From contig JAFTEP010000320.1 in NCBI GenBank assembly GCA_017453605.1, positions 1 through 8,825 of the forward strand: a DNA stretch of 8,825 nucleotides, in the 5' to 3' direction. The DNA comes from Clostridia bacterium. Lineage in GTDB: Bacteria; Bacillota; Clostridia; Oscillospirales; SIG627. The notes below the pieces were generated by a model. That model was given only the letters and a program-made list of their open reading frames with translations. It was not told where the DNA came from and ran no database searches. Positions 1 through 6,025 of the stretch are shown here, piece after piece. Numbering within the stretch: position 1 is the stretch's first letter; each line of letters starts with the position of its first letter. A program made the translations under genes and the position numbers.

Positions 1-431
1 TCGTGATCGTCGCCGTGTTCGTGTTCGTCCTCCTGCATGCCTTCCTTGACTTCCTCCTCTTTTACGTCGTCTCCGAGCGCTTCGAGAAGGTTGATGACTG
101 CCATATCTTTATTCGTCGCCTCTTTCAGAACGTCTTCCACCCATTCATCAGACTCGCCGCCGACGTAGATGAACATATCGCAGGTCGAGATCTTGATGAT
201 GTCGTCAGCCGTGGGCTGATAACTGTGAAGGTCTACGCCGTTATCGAGAAGCATCGTAACGTCCGCCTGATCGGCTTTATCCCCGATGATCTGCTTTACC
301 CAGTCATATTCAGGGAATATAGTTGTGACGATGCTGAGCTTATCGCCGTTATTTGTGTTGGAAGTGCCGCAACCTGCCAGTACTCCGAGAATCATCAGCA
401 GGCAGAGCGCCACTGAAATTGTTTTTTTCAT
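1..431 (-). CDS. znuA: Zinc-type ABC transporter substrate-binding lipoprotein (ZnuA/AdcA-like), C-terminus beyond window
   Basis: This gene is partial; 143 codons are visible, starting at the ATG at 431-429. A ribosome binding site (GGAGG on the minus strand, about 440-444) lies at good distance. The N-terminus is a lipoprotein signal: MKK, a hydrophobic stretch, then the lipobox LAGC with the lipidated Cys at residue 21. The mature part begins LSIVTTIFPEYDWVKQI, typical of the cluster A-I metal-binding proteins. It continues to a DLHSYQPT motif in which His69 is the first expected metal ligand. A run rich in Asp, Glu and His (about residues 120-143, ending HEHGDDH) starts at the edge; this matches the His-rich loop of zinc-binding members, so zinc is more likely than manganese. 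In the family the protein captures metal outside the membrane and passes it to an ABC permease and ATPase, which should lie to the left. It follows the small membrane-protein gene on the same strand. Confidence 0.88.
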   Translation of the reverse strand, partial: MKKTISVALCLLMILGVLAGCGTSNTNNGDKLSIVTTIFPEYDWVKQIIGDKADQADVTMLLDNGVDLHSYQPTADDIIKISTCDMFIYVGGESDEWVEDVLKEATNKDMAVINLLEALGDDVKEEEVKEGMQEDEHEHGDDH

Positions 432-448
432 AAAAACAGCCTCCGTTA

Positions 449-554
449 TTAAAACAAGAATTTGAAAATGGGCATAAAAATACAAGGAAGCCGGCGTACG
501 CCGATAAGGTCCGCCAAAAAAGGCAGACCGCTCCCTTGTATTATCTTGTTTTAA
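449..554 (-). repeat. Nested inverted repeats between the two metal-uptake genes; likely attenuator/processing structure or small MITE-like insertion
   Basis: Two perfect inverted repeats are nested. The outer arms are TTAAAACAAGA at 449-459 and its complement at 544-554 (11 bp). The inner arms are ATACAAGG at 480-487 and its complement at 534-541 (8 bp). Inside the inner pair are two further hairpins: a perfect palindrome CGGCGTACGCCG (492-503), and a stem at about 509-528 with an A/T hexamer loop. On the minus-strand transcript the inner stem is followed by UUUUUAU, as in an intrinsic terminator, and the structure ends just before the ribosome binding site of the zinc-binding gene. The outer right arm supplies the TAA stop codon of the upstream gene. 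It could lower or condition transcription of the transporter gene. Alternatively it is a miniature inverted-repeat element; I see no clear target-site duplication. Confidence 0.7.
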
Positions 555-847
555 TTCAGAAGCTTGACTTTTAAAGATACGGGCGTGGCGCCGTGAAGAC
601 CGGCGCTTGACGCCGAAACGGTGACAGCGGCAAAACCGACCGATGCCGCCGTGACGGCGAACACCGCAGCGGCTTCAAACAGCGATCTGAGCGTGTTCCG
701 GCAGATCGCGATGAACGCACAGACAGGACAGTCGTCGCCGGAACAGTCATGATCCGCTTCACCGGCGATGAAGATCAGCGAAGCAGTCACGCAGATCAGA
801 AGAAAAGCCGCAAGGATCGCGGCGCCGACACGCCGTTCGAACTTCAT
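551..847 (-). CDS. Small membrane protein with HDCxxxDCPVC cluster, first gene of the zinc-uptake unit
   Basis: The product has 98 residues when started at the ATG at 847-845, which has a strong site (AAGGAGGG, minus strand, 863-856) eight bases upstream. A longer reading frame starting 33 bases earlier would place that site inside the gene. Residues 7-29 form a hydrophobic helix, residues 33-43 carry HDCSGDDCPVC with a further Cys at 49, and residues about 55-78 form a second hydrophobic stretch. The C-terminus is short and basic (SLKVKLLN). The His and Cys spacing suggests a metal site or a redox pair next to the membrane. Small proteins of this general pattern are familiar to me from clostridia, but I know no assigned function. 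Position ahead of a zinc-binding lipoprotein gene under one promoter suggests a role in metal sensing or handling; that is inference. The stop codon lies in the arm of an inverted repeat. Confidence 0.75.
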   Translation of the reverse strand: MKFERRVGAAILAAFLLICVTASLIFIAGEADHDCSGDDCPVCAFIAICRNTLRSLFEAAAVFAVTAASVGFAAVTVSASSAGLHGATPVSLKVKLLN

Positions 848-897
848 GATCTTCACCCTCCTTTGCGGAATGGTCGCCAAGTAGTTTACATTTTTCG

Positions 898-947
898 GGA
901 TATTTTTAGGATATTGGATATTATATCACTTTTCGCCGCTTTGTCAA
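898..947 (-). promoter_or_regulatory. Consensus sigma-A promoter of the zinc unit with three AATATCC repeats
   Basis: On the minus strand a perfect -35 TTGACA (947-942) and a perfect -10 TATAAT (925-920) are separated by 16 bp. Starting in the -10 box and running downstream are three copies of AATATCC, at 922-916, 915-909 and 904-898. The first two are tandem and the third is 11 bp on. A perfect core promoter with direct repeats over the -10 and start site suggests tight repression, for instance by a metal-responsive regulator. I cannot match the repeat to a known operator (it is not an obvious Fur/Zur box). Confidence 0.8.
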
Positions 948-1062
948 GTGCGGACCTGACCGACCTTTAAGCAGACCCGGCAAAAAGTAATGGGGCGGAT
1001 CAGGTTCGGGGCGGTGACGAATGATTTGTGAGTATGCGCAGGCGCGAGGGGCGAGTGTGAAA

Positions 1063-1105
1063 ACGCTTTGAGCGTATTGATTTTAGTGTCGGAACGTGAT
1101 AAAAT
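1063..1105 (+). promoter_or_regulatory. Predicted sigma-A promoter of the HD-RyR/LRR/TIR operon, with small inverted repeat at its upstream edge
   Basis: TTGATT (1077-1082) and TAAAAT (1100-1105) are spaced 17 bp, a good sigma-A match. An inverted repeat ACGCT-TTG-AGCGT (1063-1075) ends one base before the -35 and could be an operator or chance. The expected leader runs from about 1112 to 1168, is AT-rich, and ends in an AGAGGGG ribosome binding site (about 1156-1162) six bases before the ATG. Between this promoter and the divergent zinc-unit promoter (about 948-1062) I see no gene, only GC-rich unannotated sequence. Confidence 0.6.
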
Positions 1106-1168
1106 AGTAATAGTTGGACTATATAAAGATAGTATTTTTGAAAACCTGACGTTCAAGAGGGGTAAGTT

Positions 1169-3232
1169 ATGGCATATACGGCTTTGCGGCAGATGAAAGA
1201 GAAGAACGAAAAAACATTCGGGAAGGGCGCCGGTCCCGTCCAGCCGGAGCGGCACTTCGATCCTGCTGACCGCGGGCTGAAAGCCGAGGCTCTGAGTTTT
1301 CTGCACTCAAGATGCGAGGGGCTCGGATTCAGCGCGGATAAGGAAAAACAAGAATCTTTAAGCGGCAGATATCAGGGGACGGGGCTTCTGGAGGGTCAGA
1401 TCCCGTACAATATGCAGATGGATCTGAACCGCCTGTGTCTCGAACGCGAGCTTGAAAAGTTCATTGATTCCGGCGCGGCCGATGACGCCTACACCGTCTA
1501 TTTTTGCTATCTGGAAATGTTTTTCGGGCATTACGGCAAATCCAAAAAGATGGTGGAGCTGTTGTCCGAGTTCGAGTCGAACGGCAGTTCTCTTCTCATG
1601 AAGCACCGCGACCACTATTCCCACTCGGTCTACGTCTTTGCGCTCGGGCTGGCGATCTACGAGTCGAACTCATCTTTCCGCGCCGCTTTCAAGAAGTTTT
1701 ACGGCTTTGATCCTGACGACTCGAATGCCGGGGCGGATCACGCGGCGGCGTGCTGTTTTCTGGAATACTGGGGACTGACTTCTCTCTTCCACGATATCGG
1801 ATATCCATTCGAGCTTCCGTTCGAGCAGGTTTTATCCTACTATGAAGTGGCGGGAAAAAAGCGCGGGAAAGGAAGTCTGTTTCTGGCGTACCGCGACGTA
1901 GAGGCGATCACGAAGCTCAGCGATCCGGCGAAGACGCATTTTGAAAATCTCTACGGGCGCGCCTTCGGGACCACGGAGGAAGTTTTGGCCCACGGGATCA
2001 AACTCAGGCTCGGAGAGGTCTATGACTTTACCGAGGAATATATCCTCTCCAAGATCCACAACAAACCGATAGCGCCGGATGAGTTCAACTATTTCATGGA
2101 TCACGCGTATTTCAGCGCGACGAGGCTCTTTCGTGAAATCGAGAATTCTTCCGGAGTCGAAAAGATCAACGAAAAGCACGTCGACGCACTGACGGCGATC
2201 CTTTTACACAACAGTCTTTTCAAGTTCGCCGTCTCATTTTTCAAAAGCAAAAACCCCAAACCGCCGCTTCAGAAAGAAAAGCATCCTCTTGCGTTTCTTC
2301 TGATGCTCTGCGACGAACTGCAGTGCTGGGACCGCACCGCCTACGGACGCAATTCCCGCACAGAACTCCACCCGATGGCGGCGGATTTCGATTTCAGAAA
2401 CGACGCGATCCACGCGATATATTATTTTGACAAGGAAGAGCAGGAAAAGATCGACGCCTTCAAGGTCCTCTACAAAAAATGGGAGGACGGCGGTGAAGCG
2501 GGAGAAGCGCCGAGACTGAAAGCCTACAGCGATATGGCGGAAAAGGAACAGCGCTTCGCCTCGGATATCAAAAAGACCGTCGAGCTTGCGCAGATCCCTC
2601 TCACGGTAGTTCCGGACACCCGAAAAGTCGACCGGAAGAGCAAGCACACGTATCTATCCGCAAGCAATTTCCTGCACTTATACGATTTCGCGGTGGCTCT
2701 GAACGCGCGCTATTCATATCAGGGCGCGGAAAAGGAAGTCGAAAACGAAGTCCTGGAAAAGGAATTCGAGACGCTTTCTTTGGAATATCAGCTCTCGAAC
2801 ATCAATCAGGCGAAAAGCTTTGCAAAGTATCTCGACGCGCTCAGATGCTTCTATACGGACCGCCCCGTGGACTACGAAATGATCTGCGCCTTTACCGACG
2901 AGCAGATCGGAGTGTTCGCTCCGATGGAGCACGAGCGCTGGATCCTCGAGCACATTTCGATGGGCTGGAAAAGCGGTGATATTTATGAGACCGCCCCTCT
3001 CCCGGATGAACTTCTGAAGAGATACGGCGATGAAAAGAGCGCACGCAAAGCGCTGAGAGAGCAGCTTCGCACTCACAAGCTGGCTCTCGACGGCGCGCCC
3101 GGACGCGATGAGATCTTCAAGCACTACGCGGCGCTTCCGGTAAAAGAACGGGAAAAAGACTACGCGCCCTTCAACAGCATGCTGAAACTCATCAAAAAGT
3201 TTGACGGGCTCAGGATCTACAGATTGGAGTGA
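1169..3232 (+). CDS. HD-domain phosphohydrolase-like protein with C-terminal RyR-like domain (687 aa)
   Basis: The ATG at 1169 has an AGAGGGG site six bases upstream. The HD signature is spread over residues about 145-390: HxxHxxHSVYVFALG (His146, 149, 152), FHDIGYPFE (His208-Asp209), DHAY (311-314), LLHNSLFKF (His347) and LCDELQCWDR (Asp382, Asp388). The order H...HD...H...D fits a metal-dependent phosphohydrolase, a superfamily that often cleaves nucleotides or nucleotide second messengers. Residues about 560-680 resemble RyR (ryanodine-receptor repeat) domains known in bacteria: EHERWILEHISMGWKSGD (587-604) and a later KHYAALPVKEREKDYAPFN segment. A charged helical linker (about 420-560) joins the two. 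There is no signal peptide or membrane segment, so it is cytosolic. As first gene of the operon it may bind (RyR) and degrade (HD) a signal made by the TIR partner; substrate and ligand are unknown. The HD call is firm, the RyR call moderate. Confidence 0.82.
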   Translation: MAYTALRQMKEKNEKTFGKGAGPVQPERHFDPADRGLKAEALSFLHSRCEGLGFSADKEKQESLSGRYQGTGLLEGQIPYNMQMDLNRLCLERELEKFIDSGAADDAYTVYFCYLEMFFGHYGKSKKMVELLSEFESNGSSLLMKHRDHYSHSVYVFALGLAIYESNSSFRAAFKKFYGFDPDDSNAGADHAAACCFLEYWGLTSLFHDIGYPFELPFEQVLSYYEVAGKKRGKGSLFLAYRDVEAITKLSDPAKTHFENLYGRAFGTTEEVLAHGIKLRLGEVYDFTEEYILSKIHNKPIAPDEFNYFMDHAYFSATRLFREIENSSGVEKINEKHVDALTAILLHNSLFKFAVSFFKSKNPKPPLQKEKHPLAFLLMLCDELQCWDRTAYGRNSRTELHPMAADFDFRNDAIHAIYYFDKEEQEKIDAFKVLYKKWEDGGEAGEAPRLKAYSDMAEKEQRFASDIKKTVELAQIPLTVVPDTRKVDRKSKHTYLSASNFLHLYDFAVALNARYSYQGAEKEVENEVLEKEFETLSLEYQLSNINQAKSFAKYLDALRCFYTDRPVDYEMICAFTDEQIGVFAPMEHERWILEHISMGWKSGDIYETAPLPDELLKRYGDEKSARKALREQLRTHKLALDGAPGRDEIFKHYAALPVKEREKDYAPFNSMLKLIKKFDGLRIYRLE

Positions 3233-3237
3233 AAAGA

Positions 3238-3738
3238 GTGTCGGAACAGATTTTTATTGTAGAAGACGGGACCCTGACAGAGTTCGAAGCCGACGATTTC
3301 GTCGAAGAAGTATATATTCCGGACTGCGTGAAGAGCATCGGCTGGCGCGCGTTTTACGAAGCGCTCGTCGGGAAGGTCGTTCTTTCCGACAGCGTCACGA
3401 CGATCGAGGAGGAGGCGTTTCTTGACAGCACGATAGTTGAGATCGAGATCCCCGACGGCGTTCAGACGATCGAAACGTGGGCTTTCGCGGGCTGCGAAGC
3501 GCTTCAAAGCATCACGATCCCCGAAAGCGTCACCTCGATCGGTCCGTGGGCGATAGGATACAAAAAGCTGTTGTTTCTTCCCTACTGGGACCCGGTGCCT
3601 TTCGGAAAGCCCGTCGTCATATACGCAAAAAAGGGCAGCGAGGCCGAACGCTGCGCGAAGGAAAACTGCTGGCGTTACAACGAACACGTCACCGAGTTCC
3701 GGGAAATAAATGATGACAGCAAAGAGAAAGGGCGGTAA
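3238..3738 (+). CDS. BspA-type leucine-rich-repeat protein (LRR_5), cytosolic
   Basis: I chose the GTG at 3238 (166 residues), eight bases after GGAG (3226-3229). An in-frame GTG at 3229 overlaps the preceding TGA (GTGA) and would add three residues, but it has no spaced ribosome binding site. The protein begins with a short IVEDGTLTEF strand and then has about four BspA/TpLRR-type units: VYIPDCVKSIGWRAF, VVLSDSVTTIEEEAF, IEIPDGVQTIETWAF and ITIPESVTSIGPWAI. It ends with a typical capping stretch (VVIYAKKGSEAERCAKENCW). BspA-like proteins are usually secreted or surface-bound; this one has no signal peptide, so it should stay in the cytosol with the TIR proteins. The fold is a protein- or ligand-binding scaffold, so a sensor or adaptor role is inferred. 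The next gene starts two bases after its stop, which points to translational coupling. It is a paralogue of the broken LRR gene at 4911. Confidence 0.88.
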   Translation: MSEQIFIVEDGTLTEFEADDFVEEVYIPDCVKSIGWRAFYEALVGKVVLSDSVTTIEEEAFLDSTIVEIEIPDGVQTIETWAFAGCEALQSITIPESVTSIGPWAIGYKKLLFLPYWDPVPFGKPVVIYAKKGSEAERCAKENCWRYNEHVTEFREINDDSKEKGR

Positions 3739-3740
3739 AA

Positions 3741-4796
3741 ATGGAAGAGAATAAAAAACTGGATATAAAACTCGTGCCGGGAATCGGGCAGCTTCCCTAT
3801 CCGGCATACCGCGGCAGTGAGCCGTACGTCTTCATCAGCTACGCGCGCCTGGACTCCGAAAAGGTCTACGACCAGATCAGACGCTTCAACGAATCGGGAT
3901 TCAACGTCTGGTACGACGAGGGGATCGCGCCGGGAAACGAATGGTCCGACGAGATCGCGGAGGCGCTGACAAAATGCTCCGTGTTCGTCGTGATGCTGAC
4001 GCCGACCTCCGCTCCGCGCGAAGCGGTCCTCAACGAGATCAGTTTCGCGCTTGACGAGGGAAAGCCTTTTCTTGCGATACATCTTGAAGAGACCGAGCTT
4101 CCGCCCGGTCTGCGCCTGCGCATTTCCCGCAAGCAGGCCATCCTCAAATACAAGATGACTGACGAGGAATACGAGTTCAAATACACGGAGGCCTTCACCC
4201 GCTTCGGATTGAAGCGACGCGATGCGAAGCCCGAGACCGCGCCAGAAAAAAAGGACGTACCCGTTCAGGCGAAAAACGCTCTCGGGGAAAAGCTTGACGA
4301 CTATGAAAATTTCATCGGCCGGGCGGTGCTCGACGAGAAGGAAAAAGAAGAAGCCGCAAAGCTGGAGGAAAGCCTGGTAAAAGATTTCCATACTCTCGGA
4401 AAAGAAGGAAAACTTGAAGTTCTGAAAGCGGCGTACGAACGCCTCGAAAAGCTGGCGAACGAAAATCCCTTCCCCAAACTGCGTCTGGGGTGGGTGCGCA
4501 ACCGCGCCAAATCGGATTACGCCTTCGTGCTGTCGGTAAAGTCGGATCTTGAAAGCAAAAAAGAAGCGCTGAGGCTTTTCGAAGAGCTGGCGTCAAGCAG
4601 CCCGAATCATACGGGTTACGCCGACAACGCAAGGATCATAAAAAAACAGATCGCAGACTACTTTCTGAGAATGGCCGAAAACGGCGATCGCGCCTCTGCC
4701 GAACGCGCGGAGAAGCTCTACACGGAATTGGCGGATAAATACCCCGACAGAGATTACGGACAGTTTATCATAAAAGCAAGAGCGCTGAGCGTCTGA
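3741..4796 (+). CDS. TIR-domain protein with helical TPR-like C-terminus; putative NAD-consuming effector (351 aa)
   Basis: The ATG at 3741 follows a purine-rich AAAGGGCGG site and lies two bases after the LRR stop. Residues about 27-156 are a TIR domain of the bacterial TIR_2 type: YVFISYARLD (29-38), GFNVWYDEGIAPGNEWSDEI (53-72), VFVVML (81-86), and SAPREAVLNEISFAL, where Glu99 sits at the position of the catalytic Glu of TIR NADases. Then comes a KPFLAIHLEE strand. A charged linker (about 157-185) leads to a mostly helical region (about 186-351) with TPR-like pairs, for example SKKEALRLFEELASSSP and AERAEKLYTELADKYPD. There is no signal peptide or membrane helix. TIR domains of this kind cleave NAD or make cyclic ADP-ribose signals in bacterial defence; the key residue is intact here, but activity is inferred. 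The helical tail could be its control or assembly domain. Confidence 0.9.
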   Translation: MEENKKLDIKLVPGIGQLPYPAYRGSEPYVFISYARLDSEKVYDQIRRFNESGFNVWYDEGIAPGNEWSDEIAEALTKCSVFVVMLTPTSAPREAVLNEISFALDEGKPFLAIHLEETELPPGLRLRISRKQAILKYKMTDEEYEFKYTEAFTRFGLKRRDAKPETAPEKKDVPVQAKNALGEKLDDYENFIGRAVLDEKEKEEAAKLEESLVKDFHTLGKEGKLEVLKAAYERLEKLANENPFPKLRLGWVRNRAKSDYAFVLSVKSDLESKKEALRLFEELASSSPNHTGYADNARIIKKQIADYFLRMAENGDRASAERAEKLYTELADKYPDRDYGQFIIKARALSV

Positions 4797-4910
4797 TCAT
4801 GACGGCGCAAGTCCTGTTTTCGGATATCGAAGACCGCTCGACGCTTAAAACAAAAAGAACATACCGGCGCGGCGGAATGCCGCGCGCGGACAGACACAGC
4901 GAGGACCGAA
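4797..4910 (+). other. 114-bp gap between TIR gene and second LRR gene, with GC-rich hairpin
   Basis: This is the largest gap inside the operon. It holds a perfect 7-bp hairpin, GCGCGGC-GGAAT-GCCGCGC (4867-4885), with no following T tract, so it is unlikely to be a terminator. It may affect RNA stability or separate expression of the two halves of the operon. The ribosome binding site GAGGA (4901-4905) of the next gene lies 16 bases after it. I see no convincing promoter in the gap. A short frame starting with ATG at 4799 (55 codons, running into the LRR gene) has no ribosome binding site and no recognisable product. Confidence 0.5.
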
Positions 4911-5454
4911 ATGTACGAAGAAACGTCGGGATTTGTGATCGAAGACGGAGTGCTTTTAAGTTATAACGGCTCGGAAGAAAAAGTCGTTATCCCAAAAGAA
5001 GTCAAAGAGATCGCAAAACTTGCTTTCAAAGAAAATAAGACCGCAAAACGCGTGTTGATTTGCGGATTCGGTGAATGAGATAGGTTTTCGCGCGTTTACG
5101 GACTGCTCCCAACTTGAAGAGATCGACGTTCCCGGCAGCGTCAGGGTCATCGGAGCATACGCCTTCATGCGCTGCGGGGCTTTGAAGAGCGTGACGCTGC
5201 ACGACGGACTCAGAGAGATCGGCTCCTGGGCGTTCGGCGACTGCAACGGGCTGAAAAGCGTCGCGATCCCCGATTCGGTCAGAGAGATCGGGCAGTTCGC
5301 GCTCGGTTTCCGGAAAGCAAGTTATCAGGACAGATACGTCCGGGGCGCGTACCACAGTTTCATAAGCGGCTTCAAAATAAACCATAACGATAACGCGGCG
5401 GCGATAAAGTATATCGCTTTCCACAAGCTGAGCGTCAGGCTTGTACGCTCTTAG
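4911..5454 (+). pseudogene. Second BspA-type LRR gene, interrupted by an apparent one-base insertion
   Basis: The gene starts at the ATG at 4911, five bases after GAGGA. The first frame gives an LRR-type start (FVIEDGVLLSY, then VVIPKEVKEIAKLAF) and reaches TGA at 5076-5078. The next frame carries the rest (DSVNEIGFRAF, IDVPGSVRVIGAYAF, VTLHDGLREIGSWAF, VAIPDSVREIGQFAL) to TAG at 5452-5454, with no good ribosome binding site of its own. Removing one T from the TTT at 5059-5061 joins the frames into KRVLIADSVNEIG. This restores exactly the 12-residue spacing between AF and DSV seen in the other repeats, giving a protein of about 180 residues. The N- and C-terminal parts resemble the 3238 gene, so the two are paralogues. 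The break may be a real null mutation, a phase-variable or programmed shift, or a sequencing or assembly error. Confidence 0.82.
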
Positions 5455-5467
5455 AGGGGGCTTTGCG

Positions 5468-5992
5468 ATGGGTGTGAAGATCTTCAGAGACTCTAATTGG
5501 GACAGGATCAGAAACGGCGTCATTTCCCGCCGTGACCTTGCGGGGCTTGAGGCGGATAAGGACGGAGAGCTTATCGGATACCTTATCGCGCACGCTCCCG
5601 CGACGTGCCGGGAGTCGATGCAAAGATACGCCGCGAAGAAATTCGGCATATCCGAAGCGCCAAAGCCGAGCAAAAACACCGACGATCCGAACGATAAGTT
5701 TTATGAAGAATACTTCGTGCTTCGGGAGCAGGTCGGACTTGAAGACGATTTCGAAACTCTGAAAAAGGCCGCGCTTGACAGCCCGGACCGCAATATCGCG
5801 GCGTTCGCTTTCTGCCGCCTGACCGGATACCGATTTTCGCCGGGCGATAACGACGCGTACAGCTACCGCACGTTTGCCTGCGTCGTCCTGCCCGGGATAA
5901 AAAAAGAGGACGTCCGTGAGTTTTGCCGGATCATCGTTTTGCGGGGAGGTCCGTTCAAGGACGAGGCCGAAAAGATCCTGAGCGGTCTGTAA
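5468..5992 (+). CDS. Uncharacterised helical protein, possibly HEAT-like (174 aa)
   Basis: The ATG at 5468 has AGAGGGGG seven bases upstream, which decides this start over an in-frame ATG 27 bases earlier that lies inside the preceding gene. The product looks mostly helical and soluble. Two segments resemble HEAT-like repeat units: about 20-60 (RRDLAGLEADKDGELIGYL, then RESMQRYAAKKFG) and about 98-125 (FETLKKAALDSPDRNIAAF). A further helix pair is at the end (EDVREFCRIIVLRGG). There is no signal peptide, no membrane helix and no catalytic motif I can recognise. It begins 13 bases after the broken LRR gene and ends 33 bases before the second TIR gene, so it occupies the middle of the second LRR-TIR module, where the first module has nothing. 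It could be an adaptor, or an immunity or regulatory partner of the large TIR protein. I do not recognise a family. Confidence 0.75.
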   Translation: MGVKIFRDSNWDRIRNGVISRRDLAGLEADKDGELIGYLIAHAPATCRESMQRYAAKKFGISEAPKPSKNTDDPNDKFYEEYFVLREQVGLEDDFETLKKAALDSPDRNIAAFAFCRLTGYRFSPGDNDAYSYRTFACVVLPGIKKEDVREFCRIIVLRGGPFKDEAEKILSGL

Positions 5993-6025
5993 AGAGATTT
6001 CACGCGCTGCGCACGGGGAGAAAAT

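Noticed and set aside
3..416. Plus-strand open frame of 137 codons
   Set aside because: It is antisense to the zinc-binding lipoprotein, whose signal peptide, lipobox and His motifs are clear, and it has no ribosome binding site.
944..1306. Minus-strand open frame of 120 codons across the intergenic region
   Set aside because: It runs over both promoters and the start of the HD-RyR gene, has no ribosome binding site and reads as unstructured low-quality sequence.
3217..3807. Minus-strand open frame of 196 codons opposite the first LRR gene
   Set aside because: It is the antisense shadow of a gene with clear repeats; long antisense frames are common at this GC content.
3675..4391. Minus-strand open frame of 238 codons opposite the TIR gene
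   Set aside because: It is the shadow of the TIR domain coding sequence, with no start signal or recognisable product.
4867..4885. Hairpin considered as an internal transcription terminator
   Set aside because: There is no T tract after the stem, and it lies just upstream of a ribosome binding site.
4799..4966. Short plus-strand frame (55 codons) after the TIR gene
   Set aside because: No ribosome binding site, a composition unlike its neighbours, and it overlaps the LRR gene start out of frame.
5026..5679. Minus-strand open frame of 217 codons
   Set aside because: It spans the broken LRR gene and the 174-residue gene in antisense; the sense frames have LRR repeats and ribosome binding sites.
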